Shown piece by piece: positions 53,955 to 62,464 of a stretch of 64,000 nt of DNA; positions within the stretch are counted from its first letter, which is position 1; each line of letters starts with the position of its first letter. The notes beneath the pieces were generated by a model. The model was not told the origin of the DNA. It did no database searches and saw only the letters and a program-made list of their open reading frames with translations. This DNA is from Candidatus Nanopelagicus limnes (GTDB taxonomy: Bacteria > Actinomycetota > Actinomycetes > Nanopelagicales > Nanopelagicaceae), in contig NZ_CP016768.2 of NCBI RefSeq assembly GCF_002287885.2, positions 496,001-560,000 on the forward strand. The letters are read 5' to 3'. The position numbers and the translations under genes were made by a program.

Positions 53955-53957
53955 GGT
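53952..53957 (+). promoter_or_regulatory. -10 box, leaderless pyk
   Basis: TAAGGT starts at the gltD stop codon and lies 7 nt upstream of the pyk ATG; no SD. Confidence 0.4.
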
Positions 53958-53964
53958 TTTTCTT

Positions 53965-55407
53965 ATGCGTCGCGCGAAAATTGTCTGCACCATCGGACCA
54001 GCAGTTGAATCGATTGAAAAGATCACTGAGTTAATAGATGCTGGTATGAATATGGCCAGATTAAACCTGTCACATGGCGGGCATGAGGAACATCAAATGA
54101 GATTAAATAATGTTCGTGAAGTAGCAAAGAAGGCGAATAAAGCGGTTGCAATTTTGGTTGATTTACAGGGACCAAAAATAAGGTTGGGAAGATTCAAAAA
54201 TGGTCCACATGATTTAGTCAGAGGCGATAAATTCACTATCACCACTGAAGACATTGAAGGCACAAAAGACCGAGTGAGTACGACGTATAAAGGTTTACCT
54301 GGTGATTGCAAAATTGGTGACAAGATAATGATTGATGATGGCAAAGTAACTGTTGAAGTTTCTGAAGTAAATGGAAATGATGTAGTAACCAAGGTAATTC
54401 AACCTGGAGCTGTGAGTAACAATAAGGGATTGAATTTACCTGGAGTTGCAGTTTCAGTACCTGCCATGTCAGAGAAAGATGTTGCAGATTTAAGATGGGG
54501 CTTAAAAGCAGGGGCTGACTTCATTGCTTTGTCATTTGTAAGAAACGCAAGTGATGTTAAGGATGTCCATAAGATTATGGATGAGGTTGGAATTCGAATT
54601 CCAGTAATTGCAAAGATTGAGAAACCACAAGCAGTTGCAAACCTGCAGGAGATTGTGGATGCATTTGATGGAATTATGGTTGCTCGTGGTGATCTAGGAG
54701 TGGAACTCCCAATTGAAGATGTTCCGATGGTTCAAAAACGTTGCATAACAATGGCTCGAGAATCTGCCAAGCCGGTGATAGTTGCAACTCAAATGCTTGA
54801 TTCGATGATTAGTAACTCTCAACCAACCCGGGCTGAAGCAACAGATTGCGCTAATGCAGTTTTGGATGGTGCAGATGCATTAATGCTCTCGGGTGAAACT
54901 AGTGTTGGTGAATTTCCAATTGAATCTGTCAAGATAATGGCCCGAATCATTGAACGCACTGAAGAGATTGCTTTAGATCAAATTCCACCTTTAAAGCACT
55001 CACCGGCTACAAAAGGCGGAGCCATTACTAAAGCTGCTACTGAGGTTGGCCTTACTGTTGGAGCAAAATTTTTAGTTGCTTTCACACAAAGTGGAGATTC
55101 AGCAAGACGTATGTCCAGGCTTCGTTCTCCGATTCCAATGTTGGCCTTAACGCCAGATACTGGAACATTTAATCGACTTGCACTGTCTTGGGGTGTTGAA
55201 TCTTTGTTAACGCCAGTAGTCAACCACACAGATGAAATGGTGATGCAGGTTGATTCTATTTTGATTAACTCCAAGCGAGTAAACCTTGGTGATCTAGTTT
55301 TAATTGTTGCTGGTTCCCCGCCAGGTATACCTGGATCAATAAATGCTATGAGAGTTCATAAGATTGGTGACGCAGTTGGTGGCGTTGCGCCTGCTTATCG
55401 CAAGTAA
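53965..55407 (+). CDS. pyk: Pyruvate kinase
   Basis: Final glycolytic step, phosphoenolpyruvate to pyruvate with ATP formation. The 480-residue protein has KIVCTIGPA near 5-13, MARLNLSHGGHEEH near 30-43, IAKIEKPQAV near 214-223 (catalytic Lys), and IMVARGDLGVELP near 236-248. The C-terminal allosteric domain is present with TQSGDSARRMSRLRSP near 372-387. It is followed by the tRNA-Leu gene on the same strand. Confidence 0.95.
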   Translation: MRRAKIVCTIGPAVESIEKITELIDAGMNMARLNLSHGGHEEHQMRLNNVREVAKKANKAVAILVDLQGPKIRLGRFKNGPHDLVRGDKFTITTEDIEGTKDRVSTTYKGLPGDCKIGDKIMIDDGKVTVEVSEVNGNDVVTKVIQPGAVSNNKGLNLPGVAVSVPAMSEKDVADLRWGLKAGADFIALSFVRNASDVKDVHKIMDEVGIRIPVIAKIEKPQAVANLQEIVDAFDGIMVARGDLGVELPIEDVPMVQKRCITMARESAKPVIVATQMLDSMISNSQPTRAEATDCANAVLDGADALMLSGETSVGEFPIESVKIMARIIERTEEIALDQIPPLKHSPATKGGAITKAATEVGLTVGAKFLVAFTQSGDSARRMSRLRSPIPMLALTPDTGTFNRLALSWGVESLLTPVVNHTDEMVMQVDSILINSKRVNLGDLVLIVAGSPPGIPGSINAMRVHKIGDAVGGVAPAYRK

Positions 55408-55431
55408 TTTAGTATTAAAAGATATCCACTA

Positions 55432-55437
55432 TAAACT
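55432..55437 (+). promoter_or_regulatory. -10 box, tRNA-Leu / response regulator
   Basis: TAAACT lies 10 nt upstream of the tRNA 5' end; TTAGTA at 55409-55414 with 17-bp spacing is a poor -35. The transcript would carry a 5' leader of about 3-4 nt to be removed by RNase P. Confidence 0.4.
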
Positions 55438-55447
55438 ACGGTAATTC

Positions 55448-55520
55448 GCCTCGGTACTCCAACGGTAGAGAGGACGGTCTCAAAAACCGTATAGTGTCGG
55501 TTCGAATCCGACTCGAGGCA
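55448..55520 (+). tRNA. tRNA-Leu (anticodon CAA), short variable loop
   Basis: 73 nt. Acceptor stem GCCTCGG / TCGAGGC (7 bp, one G-U), D arm with a 3-bp CTC/GAG stem plus a C-A mismatch and GG in the loop, anticodon stem ACGGT / ACCGT with loop CTCAAAA (anticodon CAA at 55481-55483), variable loop ATAGT of only 5 nt, T arm GTCGG-TTCGAAT-CCGAC, discriminator A. CCA is not encoded. The anticodon, A73 and acceptor sequence fit leucine, but bacterial tRNA-Leu normally has a long variable arm, absent here. Confidence 0.82.
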
Positions 55521-55521
55521 C

Positions 55522-56112
55522 ATGAACACAGAGAATAAAAAAATACGAATTCTAGTTGCCGAAGATGAAACCATCATCCGACTAGATCTTGTTGAGATGC
55601 TTACTGAGTCTGGTTATGAAGTAGTAGCGCAAGCTGAAAATGGAGCAGTAGCGATTGAGTTAGCTAAGAAATTCAAACCTGATTTAGCAATTTTAGATGT
55701 GAAAATGCCAGAGATGGATGGAATTACTGCTGCCGAACAGATTATTGCTTTGGCGCCAGTGCTCATGCTGACAGCTTTTAGTCAGCGAGAACTAGTTGAA
55801 CGCGCACGAGATGCTGGTGTTATGGCTTATGTAGTTAAGCCTTTTTCTATTGGTGATTTAGTGCCAGCAATCGAAATTGCAATTAGTAGGCACCGCCAAA
55901 TGAAAAGTTTGGAGGATGAGGTTGCAGATTTGTATGAAAGATTAGAGACCCGCAAAATAATTGATCGGGCAAAAGGGATATTAATGAAAGCTATGGGTTT
56001 ATCTGAGCCTGAAAGCTTTAGTTGGATTCAAAAAACTGCGATGGATCGCCGTATTTCTATGAAACAGGTTGCTCAAGCAGTTATCTCGCCAGAGTCAGCC
56101 CCAGATAGATAG
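55522..56112 (+). CDS. ANTAR-domain response regulator (PdtaR-like)
   Basis: 196 residues: receiver domain (about 7-122) with the acidic pocket Glu14/Asp15, phospho-acceptor Asp59 (LAILDVKMP), Thr83 and Lys105 (VVKPF), followed by a coiled linker and an ANTAR RNA-binding domain (about 135-190; IDRAKGILMKAMGLSE). ANTAR proteins bind dual-hexaloop RNAs and prevent termination. M. tuberculosis PdtaR (Rv1626) has the same build and genomic neighbourhood. The partner kinase (PdtaS) is not in the window. The ATG begins 2 nt after the tRNA-Leu 3' end, so no independent leader exists. Confidence 0.9.
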   Translation: MNTENKKIRILVAEDETIIRLDLVEMLTESGYEVVAQAENGAVAIELAKKFKPDLAILDVKMPEMDGITAAEQIIALAPVLMLTAFSQRELVERARDAGVMAYVVKPFSIGDLVPAIEIAISRHRQMKSLEDEVADLYERLETRKIIDRAKGILMKAMGLSEPESFSWIQKTAMDRRISMKQVAQAVISPESAPDR

Positions 56113-56517
56113 TTATCGCTCGGCCAGTATTAAACAAGTGATGCGTGCACTACAAGTTCGCTCACCCTTGTCATTTGTAATTTCCACTTCGTAACAACAT
56201 AGAGTTTTGCCAAGAGTTACAGCGGTGGCAACCGCAGTCACGATTCCTGAAGTTGCTGATTTATGATGCGTGGCATTTATATCAACCCCAACAATTCTGC
56301 GATTTGCACCAGCATGAAGTTGCGTGCCAATTGAACCTAAACTTTCTGCAAGAACTACATTTGCACCCCCATGGAGCAATCCAATTGGTTGGGTGTTCCC
56401 ATCAACAGGCATGGTTCCAACTAATCTGCTTGGTGAGGCCTCGATTATTTCTATGCCCATCTTCTTATCTAGGGCGCCAGATCCTCGTTGGCGAATCAAC
56501 TCCAAATAGTCCGTCAT
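56113..56517 (-). CDS. PaaI-type hotdog thioesterase
   Basis: 134-residue single hotdog domain of the PaaI/YbdB (1,4-dihydroxy-2-naphthoyl-CoA thioesterase-like) family: PVDGNTQPIGLLHGGANVVLAE in the central helix region and GVDINATHHKSATSG in the second strand pair. Substrate acyl-CoA is unknown. ATG 56517 was selected because a TAAACT -10 box ends 7 nt upstream (leaderless); a TTG at 56544 is the alternative. Convergent, end to end, with the response regulator and divergent from polA. Confidence 0.85.
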   Translation of the reverse strand: MTDYLELIRQRGSGALDKKMGIEIIEASPSRLVGTMPVDGNTQPIGLLHGGANVVLAESLGSIGTQLHAGANRRIVGVDINATHHKSATSGIVTAVATAVTLGKTLCCYEVEITNDKGERTCSARITCLILAER

Positions 56518-56524
56518 ATGATCA

Positions 56525-56551
56525 AGTTTAACCTGAGATGGCAATTAGAAT
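56525..56551. promoter_or_regulatory. Divergent leaderless promoters, thioesterase / polA
   Basis: On the minus strand TAAACT (56530-56525) is 7 nt before ATG 56517. On the plus strand TAGAAT (56546-56551) is 6 nt before the polA ATG. Neither gene has an SD. The two boxes are separate, unlike the overlapping pair at 3256-3265. Confidence 0.5.
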
Positions 56552-56557
56552 CCCAAT

Positions 56558-59131
56558 ATGAGTACGGATCAGAAGCGTTTATTGCTAATAGATGGCCATT
56601 CCATGGCTTATCGAGCTTTTTACGCTTTACCGGCAGAAAACTTTAAAACCTCAAGTGGTCAACCCACTAATGCAATATATGGGTTCGCTTCAATGTTGAT
56701 AAATCTCATTAAAGAAGAAAAACCTTCACATATTGCAGTTGCTTTTGATGTTTCTAGGAAGACATTTAGAACCGAACTATTTCCTGAGTACAAAGCAAAT
56801 CGTGCTTCTACTCCTGATGAATTTCGATCCCAGATGTCATTTGTTAATGAAATGATTGATTGTTTCGGTATAAAACATTTCGAAATGGAAGGTTATGAAG
56901 CCGACGACATCATCGCCACCTTTGCAAAATCAGCTGAAAAAAATGGTTATCAGGTTCTAATTTGTACAGGAGATAGAGATTCATTTCAGCTTGTAAATTC
57001 AAATACAACTGTTCTTTACCCCAAAAAGGGGGTGACTGAGATGTCAAGAATGACGCCTGACGCTGTGTTAGAAAAATATGGACTAACACCTGCGCAGTAC
57101 CCAGATTTTGCCGCACTGCGGGGAGACCCAAGTGATAATTTGCCATCAGTACCAGGTGTTGGTGAAAAAACTGCAACAAAATGGATTTCTGATTATGGAA
57201 ATTTAGAGAAATTACTTGCTAATGCCCAAGAGATAACTGGCAAAGTAGGAGATTCGCTTCGAGCTAATGTTGAAGCAATTAAGTTAAATCGTGAACTTAC
57301 GCAGTTGCTAGATGATTTAGATTTAAAAGTTCAAATTGAAGATCTTGGCTGGTTGGGATTTGATTCAAATTTAATGAGTAACTTCTTCGAAAAAATGGAG
57401 ATTCGAGCTTTAAAGGAAAGACTTAAATCACTGCCACAGGCAGGTGGTGCTGTGACGAAAGAAGTATCAATAAAGGTTTCAGAGATTAGCGCTGAGGAAA
57501 TAAGTAAATTACTTGATAAACACACGAAGCCCATAGCAATCGCTTTTGATTACGAAGATGAAACTTTACTGGGTTACTCGGTGGCAACAAGTAATACTGA
57601 AGTTTACTATGTGCAAGGCAGCAAAATTGGAGAGTGGATTTCTAAACCTCAACTAGCAAAGTATGTTCATTCAGCAAAAGTGGCTTTAAAAAACTTGGGA
57701 CTATCTGGAGTGCAATCCGATATCGAGTTATTGGCTTATTTGTGCAACCCTGGAAGCAGAAATTTAAATTTAAGTGACCTTGCTGAAAGGATTTTGGGTA
57801 AAGTAGCCAATTCAGAGGATCTTTTCTCGCAATTTGATCCTAAGCAGGCGGCTTGGATATTTGAATTACAAAAAGAGTTAAGTAGTGAAGTTAAATCTAA
57901 AGGCATGATCAGTTTGTATGAGGATTTAGAGCAACCTACTTTGCTTTTGCTGTCCCAAATTGAAGAGATCGGTATAGCCGTTGACCAAGGCAAGTTGAAT
58001 CAACTGTCCGCTCATTTTACAAAAATTGTTGCGGATGAAACCGCGATGGCGCATAAAGAGGCAGGACATGAATTCAATGTGAGTTCACCAAAACAATTGC
58101 AGGTTGTCCTATTTGATGAATTAAAACTACCTAAAACTAAGAAAATTAAAACGGGGTTCACAACTGATGCTGAGAGTTTGGAGTGGCTTGCGGGAAAAAC
58201 TAAGCATCCTTTGCTCAAGCATTTACTAAGAATTCGTGAAACCAGCAAATTGATGACCACTATTGATGGTTTGATCAGTGCAGTTGAACCCGATGGCAGA
58301 ATTCACACTAATTTTCAGCAAACTGTTGCAGCAACTGGAAGATTGTCATCTACGGATCCAAATTTGCAGAACATCCCGATTAGAACCGAGGAAGGGCGAA
58401 AAATAAGAGATTGTTTTACCGCTCAAAGTCCTTACCAAGATTTGATGACCGCTGATTACAGTCAAATTGAAATGCGAATAATGGCTCATTTATCTGATGA
58501 TAAAGGATTGATTTCTGCTTTTGAATCTGGCGAAGACTTGCATTCGACTGTGGCATCCCAGGTATTTGGCGTTAAAAAGAATGAAGTAGATGCTGAAATG
58601 CGAAGAACTATTAAAGCTATGTCTTATGGCTTGGCATATGGATTGTCCTCATTTGGTCTGGCTCAGCAGCTAGATATTGATCCTGCTTCAGCAAGTGAAT
58701 TAATGGGCAAGTATTTTGAAAGATTTGGTGGAATAAGGGATTACTTAAAGATAGTTGTTGAACAGGCGCGTGAACTTGGTTATACCCAAACAATTTTAGG
58801 TAGAAGAAGGTACTTGCCTGATCTAAATCATGAAAATAGGCAACGCCGGGAAATTGCAGAACGGGCGGCACTAAATGCACCGATTCAAGGTTCAGCTGCA
58901 GACATCATAAAGATTGCAATGCTAAAAGTGGACTCTAAAATCAGATCAGAAAATCTCAAATCTCGATTATTGCTACAAGTCCATGATGAATTGATTTTAG
59001 AAGTTTCACCAGGTGAACACGAAATACTTTCAAAGATCGTTAAAGAGCAAATGTCTAGCGCTTATGAACTTAAAGTCCCACTGGATGTAAACATTGGAGT
59101 GGGTAAAAGCTGGGATTTAGCAGCACATTAA
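56558..59131 (+). CDS. polA: DNA polymerase I
   Basis: Repair and Okazaki-fragment polymerase (857 residues). An N-terminal 5'-3' exonuclease has LLLIDGHSMAYRAFYAL near 9-25, EGYEADDIIAT near 115-125 and TGDRDSFQLV near 141-150. The central 3'-5' exonuclease-like region (about 300-470) is short and degenerate, so proofreading is doubtful, as known for actinobacterial PolA. The polymerase domain has TADYSQIEMRIMAHLS, RRTIKAMSYGLAYGLSSFGLA and LLQVHDELILE motifs. Probably leaderless. Confidence 0.95.
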   Translation: MSTDQKRLLLIDGHSMAYRAFYALPAENFKTSSGQPTNAIYGFASMLINLIKEEKPSHIAVAFDVSRKTFRTELFPEYKANRASTPDEFRSQMSFVNEMIDCFGIKHFEMEGYEADDIIATFAKSAEKNGYQVLICTGDRDSFQLVNSNTTVLYPKKGVTEMSRMTPDAVLEKYGLTPAQYPDFAALRGDPSDNLPSVPGVGEKTATKWISDYGNLEKLLANAQEITGKVGDSLRANVEAIKLNRELTQLLDDLDLKVQIEDLGWLGFDSNLMSNFFEKMEIRALKERLKSLPQAGGAVTKEVSIKVSEISAEEISKLLDKHTKPIAIAFDYEDETLLGYSVATSNTEVYYVQGSKIGEWISKPQLAKYVHSAKVALKNLGLSGVQSDIELLAYLCNPGSRNLNLSDLAERILGKVANSEDLFSQFDPKQAAWIFELQKELSSEVKSKGMISLYEDLEQPTLLLLSQIEEIGIAVDQGKLNQLSAHFTKIVADETAMAHKEAGHEFNVSSPKQLQVVLFDELKLPKTKKIKTGFTTDAESLEWLAGKTKHPLLKHLLRIRETSKLMTTIDGLISAVEPDGRIHTNFQQTVAATGRLSSTDPNLQNIPIRTEEGRKIRDCFTAQSPYQDLMTADYSQIEMRIMAHLSDDKGLISAFESGEDLHSTVASQVFGVKKNEVDAEMRRTIKAMSYGLAYGLSSFGLAQQLDIDPASASELMGKYFERFGGIRDYLKIVVEQARELGYTQTILGRRRYLPDLNHENRQRREIAERAALNAPIQGSAADIIKIAMLKVDSKIRSENLKSRLLLQVHDELILEVSPGEHEILSKIVKEQMSSAYELKVPLDVNIGVGKSWDLAAH

Positions 59132-59135
59132 TTTA

Positions 59136-60362
59136 TTATTTATTAGTATCTAAATTCGCTTCCAGTGCTTCAGTATCTTCTTCTTCGGTTGGAATACGGT
59201 CAGCTGCCTTAAGCAACCCAGCCCCACCACGCATAATTAAGTATCCAATTCCCACACAAATTGTTGTTAACGCTAAGCAATATCTAGGTGAGTAGTGTTC
59301 TGAGATAAATCCGCCAAGAGCAGTGCCTAAGGAGGCAAATGTTCCTTCTACAGTCCATAGCCATCCTAAAGCGGCTACCGCTGTTCCTTTTGGTCTAACA
59401 GCTTCACTAATCTCTAAGTAAAATACTTGCAAACCACCCGCCATTAAACTCATAGCTGCGGTTACGATCATCATTGACCAATCTGGATATGTAAAGGCCA
59501 GAGGCAATGAAAAGATAAACCAAAAAAGATAGATCCGCTTAAAAGCGGTAAAAGATGAAGTTTTCTTGGAGACCATGCCCGCTATCAGTCCGCCAATAAC
59601 ATTTCCGGCTGCCATAATTGCAAAAAGGATTCCAGTTCGATGTGGGATATTTTCCAAAGTCGTAAAGGCCGGAACTGCAATATCAAATGCTCCCCATCCT
59701 AAGCCGATAAATACACCTTCTAGCATTAGTAATTGCATAGCTGGTGTTCGCCAGACTGCTAGATCTTTGGAGGTTTTCTTTTCAGGGGCCCATCGCTTTA
59801 ATTGTGGTGAAAGGGAGAGAGCCGCTCCGCCAATGAAAATAAGAGCTGAACAAATTTGTAAAGATAGCTCTGGAGAGTAATTAAGCGCAACAGTTGTTGC
59901 AACCAATGGTCCAAAAACGCCAACTGAGTTCATGACTGCAGTATCGATTGCGTACGCAGTTCTAATTTGATCTTTGGGAACTGTTACTTTCCAAAGTGGA
60001 CGAATAGATAAATTTATTGGGGGAGCCGAGAAACCCAAAACTCCTGCAAAAACTACTAATTGGGTGCTTGAATTGCCGGTTGAAAACAAAAGGATTAAAA
60101 CTGCATAGCTCGGGGCAAAAACTCTTAATGGAATTTTCATTCCGAATTTATCTATCAATGTGCCTCGCAAACCTGCTGTTGTAGCTCCGGTTATGCCATT
60201 TACACCCGTTGCAAGTCCTGCGATACCGATTGAACCAGTGCTTTGTTGTACTTTGAAAAAGATACTCAGCGAGATCATTCCGTAGGCCATTCGAGCCGGG
60301 AAAGAACTAATAAGCAGATATTGACCGGATTTATTACTCAAAACCTTGGAATACCTACTCAT
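59136..60362 (-). CDS. MFS transporter
   Basis: 408-residue major facilitator with twelve predicted membrane helices, and an RGTLIDKFGMK loop between helices 2 and 3 that resembles the MFS motif A region (G-x-L-x-D-x-x-G). The C-terminal tail is acidic (EEEDTEALEANLDTNK). Substrate cannot be assigned; drug or sugar-efflux type is plausible. Its 3' end lies 4 bp from the polA stop (convergent). Confidence 0.8.
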   Translation of the reverse strand: MSRYSKVLSNKSGQYLLISSFPARMAYGMISLSIFFKVQQSTGSIGIAGLATGVNGITGATTAGLRGTLIDKFGMKIPLRVFAPSYAVLILLFSTGNSSTQLVVFAGVLGFSAPPINLSIRPLWKVTVPKDQIRTAYAIDTAVMNSVGVFGPLVATTVALNYSPELSLQICSALIFIGGAALSLSPQLKRWAPEKKTSKDLAVWRTPAMQLLMLEGVFIGLGWGAFDIAVPAFTTLENIPHRTGILFAIMAAGNVIGGLIAGMVSKKTSSFTAFKRIYLFWFIFSLPLAFTYPDWSMMIVTAAMSLMAGGLQVFYLEISEAVRPKGTAVAALGWLWTVEGTFASLGTALGGFISEHYSPRYCLALTTICVGIGYLIMRGGAGLLKAADRIPTEEEDTEALEANLDTNK

Positions 60363-60386
60363 TGCCTCATCCTAGTCATCGCCAGT

Positions 60387-60416
60387 TTGACCCTACCGTC
60401 TATTCGAAAGTAACCT
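60387..60416 (+). promoter_or_regulatory. rpsA promoter
   Basis: -35 TTGACC (60387-60392) and -10 TAACCT (60411-60416) with an 18-bp spacer, giving a leader of about 45 nt before the rpsA ATG. The only SD-like bases (CGGAG, 12 nt upstream) are too far for normal use. Confidence 0.5.
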
Positions 60417-60467
60417 TGCCCGTCCCTGTCCCTACTAGTTGATTTACCCCCGGAGTACACCTATCTA

Positions 60468-61802
60468 ATGACCCCCTCTCAAATTGCTGTAAACGATATT
60501 GGATCTGCCGAAGATTTTTTAGCCGCTATAGAAGGCACAATTAAGAATTTTAATGACGGAGACTTAGTCTCTGGAATCGTTGTTCAAATCGATCGTGAAG
60601 AAGTTTTATTAGATATTGGTTACAAAACCGAAGGTGTTATTCCATCTCGTGAATTATCAATTCGACATGATGTTGATCCGAGTGAGTTAGTTAAAGTTGG
60701 TGACCGTGTTGAAGCTCTAGTTCTTCAAAAAGAAGACAAAGAAGGACGTTTAATCCTTTCCAAAAAACGTGCGCAGTATGAGCAGGCATGGGGAGATGTT
60801 GAAGGAAAGAAAGAGCGTGATGAAGTTGTAACTGGAACAGTTATTGAAGTAGTTAAGGGCGGACTAATAGTTGATATTGGACTTCGCGGATTCTTACCGG
60901 CATCTTTGGTTGAAATGCGAAGAGTTCGAGATCTGACTCCTTACATCGGACAACAGGTTGAATGTCGAATTATCGAATTAGATAAGAATCGCAACAATGT
61001 GGTTTTATCTCGCAGAGCATTCCTTGAGCAATCTCAATCTGCTTCAAGAACAACTTTTTTAAACCAACTACAAAAGGGTCAGGTTCGATCTGGAGTTATT
61101 TCTTCAATCGTTAACTTTGGTGCATTTGTTGATCTTGGTGGCGTTGATGGCTTGGTTCACGTATCAGAGCTTTCATGGAAACACATTGATCATCCATCTG
61201 AGGTAGTAGAAGTTGGCGATGAAGTTACAGTTGAAGTACTTGAGGTTGATTTTGAAAGAGAAAGAGTTTCACTATCTCTTAAGGCAACTCAAGAAGATCC
61301 ATGGCAAGCATTTGCTCGTACTCACACAATTAATCAAGTTGTGCCAGGTGAAGTAACTAAGTTAGTCCCATTCGGTGCTTTCATTAAAGTTTTTGAAGGT
61401 ATTGAAGGATTAGTACACATCTCTGAGTTAGCAGAACGCCATGTTGAAATTCCAGAGCAGGTAGTTCAAGTTGGAGATAAGTTGTTTGTAAAGATCATTG
61501 ATATTGATCTTGAGCGTCGCCGTATTTCACTTTCATTAAAGCAAGCAAATGAAGGACAAGAGGTTGAGGTCGAAGCATTCGATCCAACTCAATATGGAAT
61601 GCCAGCTCGTTACGATGCAGAAGGCAAATTTATTTATCCAGAAGGTTTTGATCCTGAAACTCAAGAGTGGAAACCAGGATATGAAAGTCAGCGCGAAGAG
61701 TGGGAGCGTCAATACGCAGAAGCCCAGTCTCGCTTTATGGCTCACAAGAAGCAAAAGGCAGAGGCAAAAGCAGCTGATGCTGCCGCTCCTGCTGCCGAGT
61801 AA
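60468..61802 (+). CDS. rpsA: 30S ribosomal protein S1
   Basis: 444 residues with four S1/OB RNA-binding domains at about 35-105, 122-188, 205-275 and 292-362. Each has the GDxVxGxVxxI ... G ... VDIG/FVDLGG pattern; the strongest are VRSGVISSIVNFGAFVDLGG and VVPGEVTKLVPFGAFIKV. The C-terminal extension is charged and ends in an Ala/Glu-rich tail. Four-domain S1 is normal for actinobacteria. Ends in a clear terminator. Confidence 0.95.
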   Translation: MTPSQIAVNDIGSAEDFLAAIEGTIKNFNDGDLVSGIVVQIDREEVLLDIGYKTEGVIPSRELSIRHDVDPSELVKVGDRVEALVLQKEDKEGRLILSKKRAQYEQAWGDVEGKKERDEVVTGTVIEVVKGGLIVDIGLRGFLPASLVEMRRVRDLTPYIGQQVECRIIELDKNRNNVVLSRRAFLEQSQSASRTTFLNQLQKGQVRSGVISSIVNFGAFVDLGGVDGLVHVSELSWKHIDHPSEVVEVGDEVTVEVLEVDFERERVSLSLKATQEDPWQAFARTHTINQVVPGEVTKLVPFGAFIKVFEGIEGLVHISELAERHVEIPEQVVQVGDKLFVKIIDIDLERRRISLSLKQANEGQEVEVEAFDPTQYGMPARYDAEGKFIYPEGFDPETQEWKPGYESQREEWERQYAEAQSRFMAHKKQKAEAKAADAAAPAAE

Positions 61803-61815
61803 CCGATTATTAACT

Positions 61816-61845
61816 ATGGCCTCAGGAAACTGGGGCCATTTTTTG
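61816..61845 (+). terminator. Intrinsic terminator after rpsA
   Basis: Stem ATGGCCTCA / TGGGGCCAT (one U-G) with loop GGAAAC, followed directly by six T residues. Confidence 0.88.
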
Positions 61846-61851
61846 ATTGTG

Positions 61852-61857
61852 TAAGGT
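61852..61857 (+). promoter_or_regulatory. -10 box, leaderless coaE
   Basis: TAAGGT lies 7 nt upstream of the coaE ATG, just after the rpsA terminator; no SD. Confidence 0.45.
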
Positions 61858-61864
61858 TTAACTT

Positions 61865-62464
61865 ATGTTAATCGTTGCGTTAACCGGGGGAATCGGTTCT
61901 GGAAAATCTACCGTGGGCCAAATATTTGGGGATTTAGGTGCAATAGTTACCGACTCAGATCAACTTGCTCGAGATGTTGTAGAACGTGGAACAACTGGAT
62001 TTGATCAAATAATTGCAGCATTTGGCGATGAAGTTCTTAAGAATGGTGATTTAAATAGAGCGGCTTTAGCTGATCTAGTATTCAAAGATCCAGCCAAACG
62101 TAAGCAGTTAGAGCAGATAACTCATCCATTGATCAGAAAAGCATTTGCAAAAATTGTTGAATCTGCTAAAGGTGACTCTATTGTGGTTAATCAGATTCCA
62201 TTACTCGTTGAATCAAACCATAATTATAAATTTGATCATGTTATTACTGTTTCAGCCTCAGAAGCTGTAAGAATTGAACGGTTACTAAAACGTGGGATGA
62301 ATTTGACTCAAATACAGCAGCGACTACAGGCCCAATCTAATGATGCGCAGCGGGAAAAAATATCGGATTCGATAATACGAAATGATAATTCGCAGGCTGA
62401 TCTGTTGTCTGATGTAGAGAAAGTCTGGGAGCTTCTGCAAGTAAAAAATAAGAATAAATCATGA
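61865..62464 (+). CDS. coaE: Dephospho-CoA kinase
   Basis: Phosphorylates the 3'-OH of dephospho-CoA, the last step of CoA synthesis. The 199-residue P-loop kinase has [10 protein letters not shown] at about 7-16, [10 protein letters not shown] near 32-41 and ITHPLIRK near 80-87, with the usual lid helix. It lacks the C-terminal GrpB-like extension found in mycobacteria. The start of uvrB overlaps its stop (ATGA). Confidence 0.94.
   Translation: MLIVALTGGIGSGKSTVGQIFGDLGAIVTDSDQLARDVVERGTTGFDQIIAAFGDEVLKNGDLNRAALADLVFKDPAKRKQLEQITHPLIRKAFAKIVESAKGDSIVVNQIPLLVESNHNYKFDHVITVSASEAVRIERLLKRGMNLTQIQQRLQAQSNDAQREKISDSIIRNDNSQADLLSDVEKVWELLQVKNKNKS

Noticed and set aside
55448-55520. tRNA-Trp or tRNA-Gln instead of tRNA-Leu
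   Set aside because: The anticodon register is fixed by a 5-bp stem and 7-nt loop CTCAAAA, giving CAA; Trp needs CCA and Gln TTG/CTG, and the discriminator and acceptor fit Leu.
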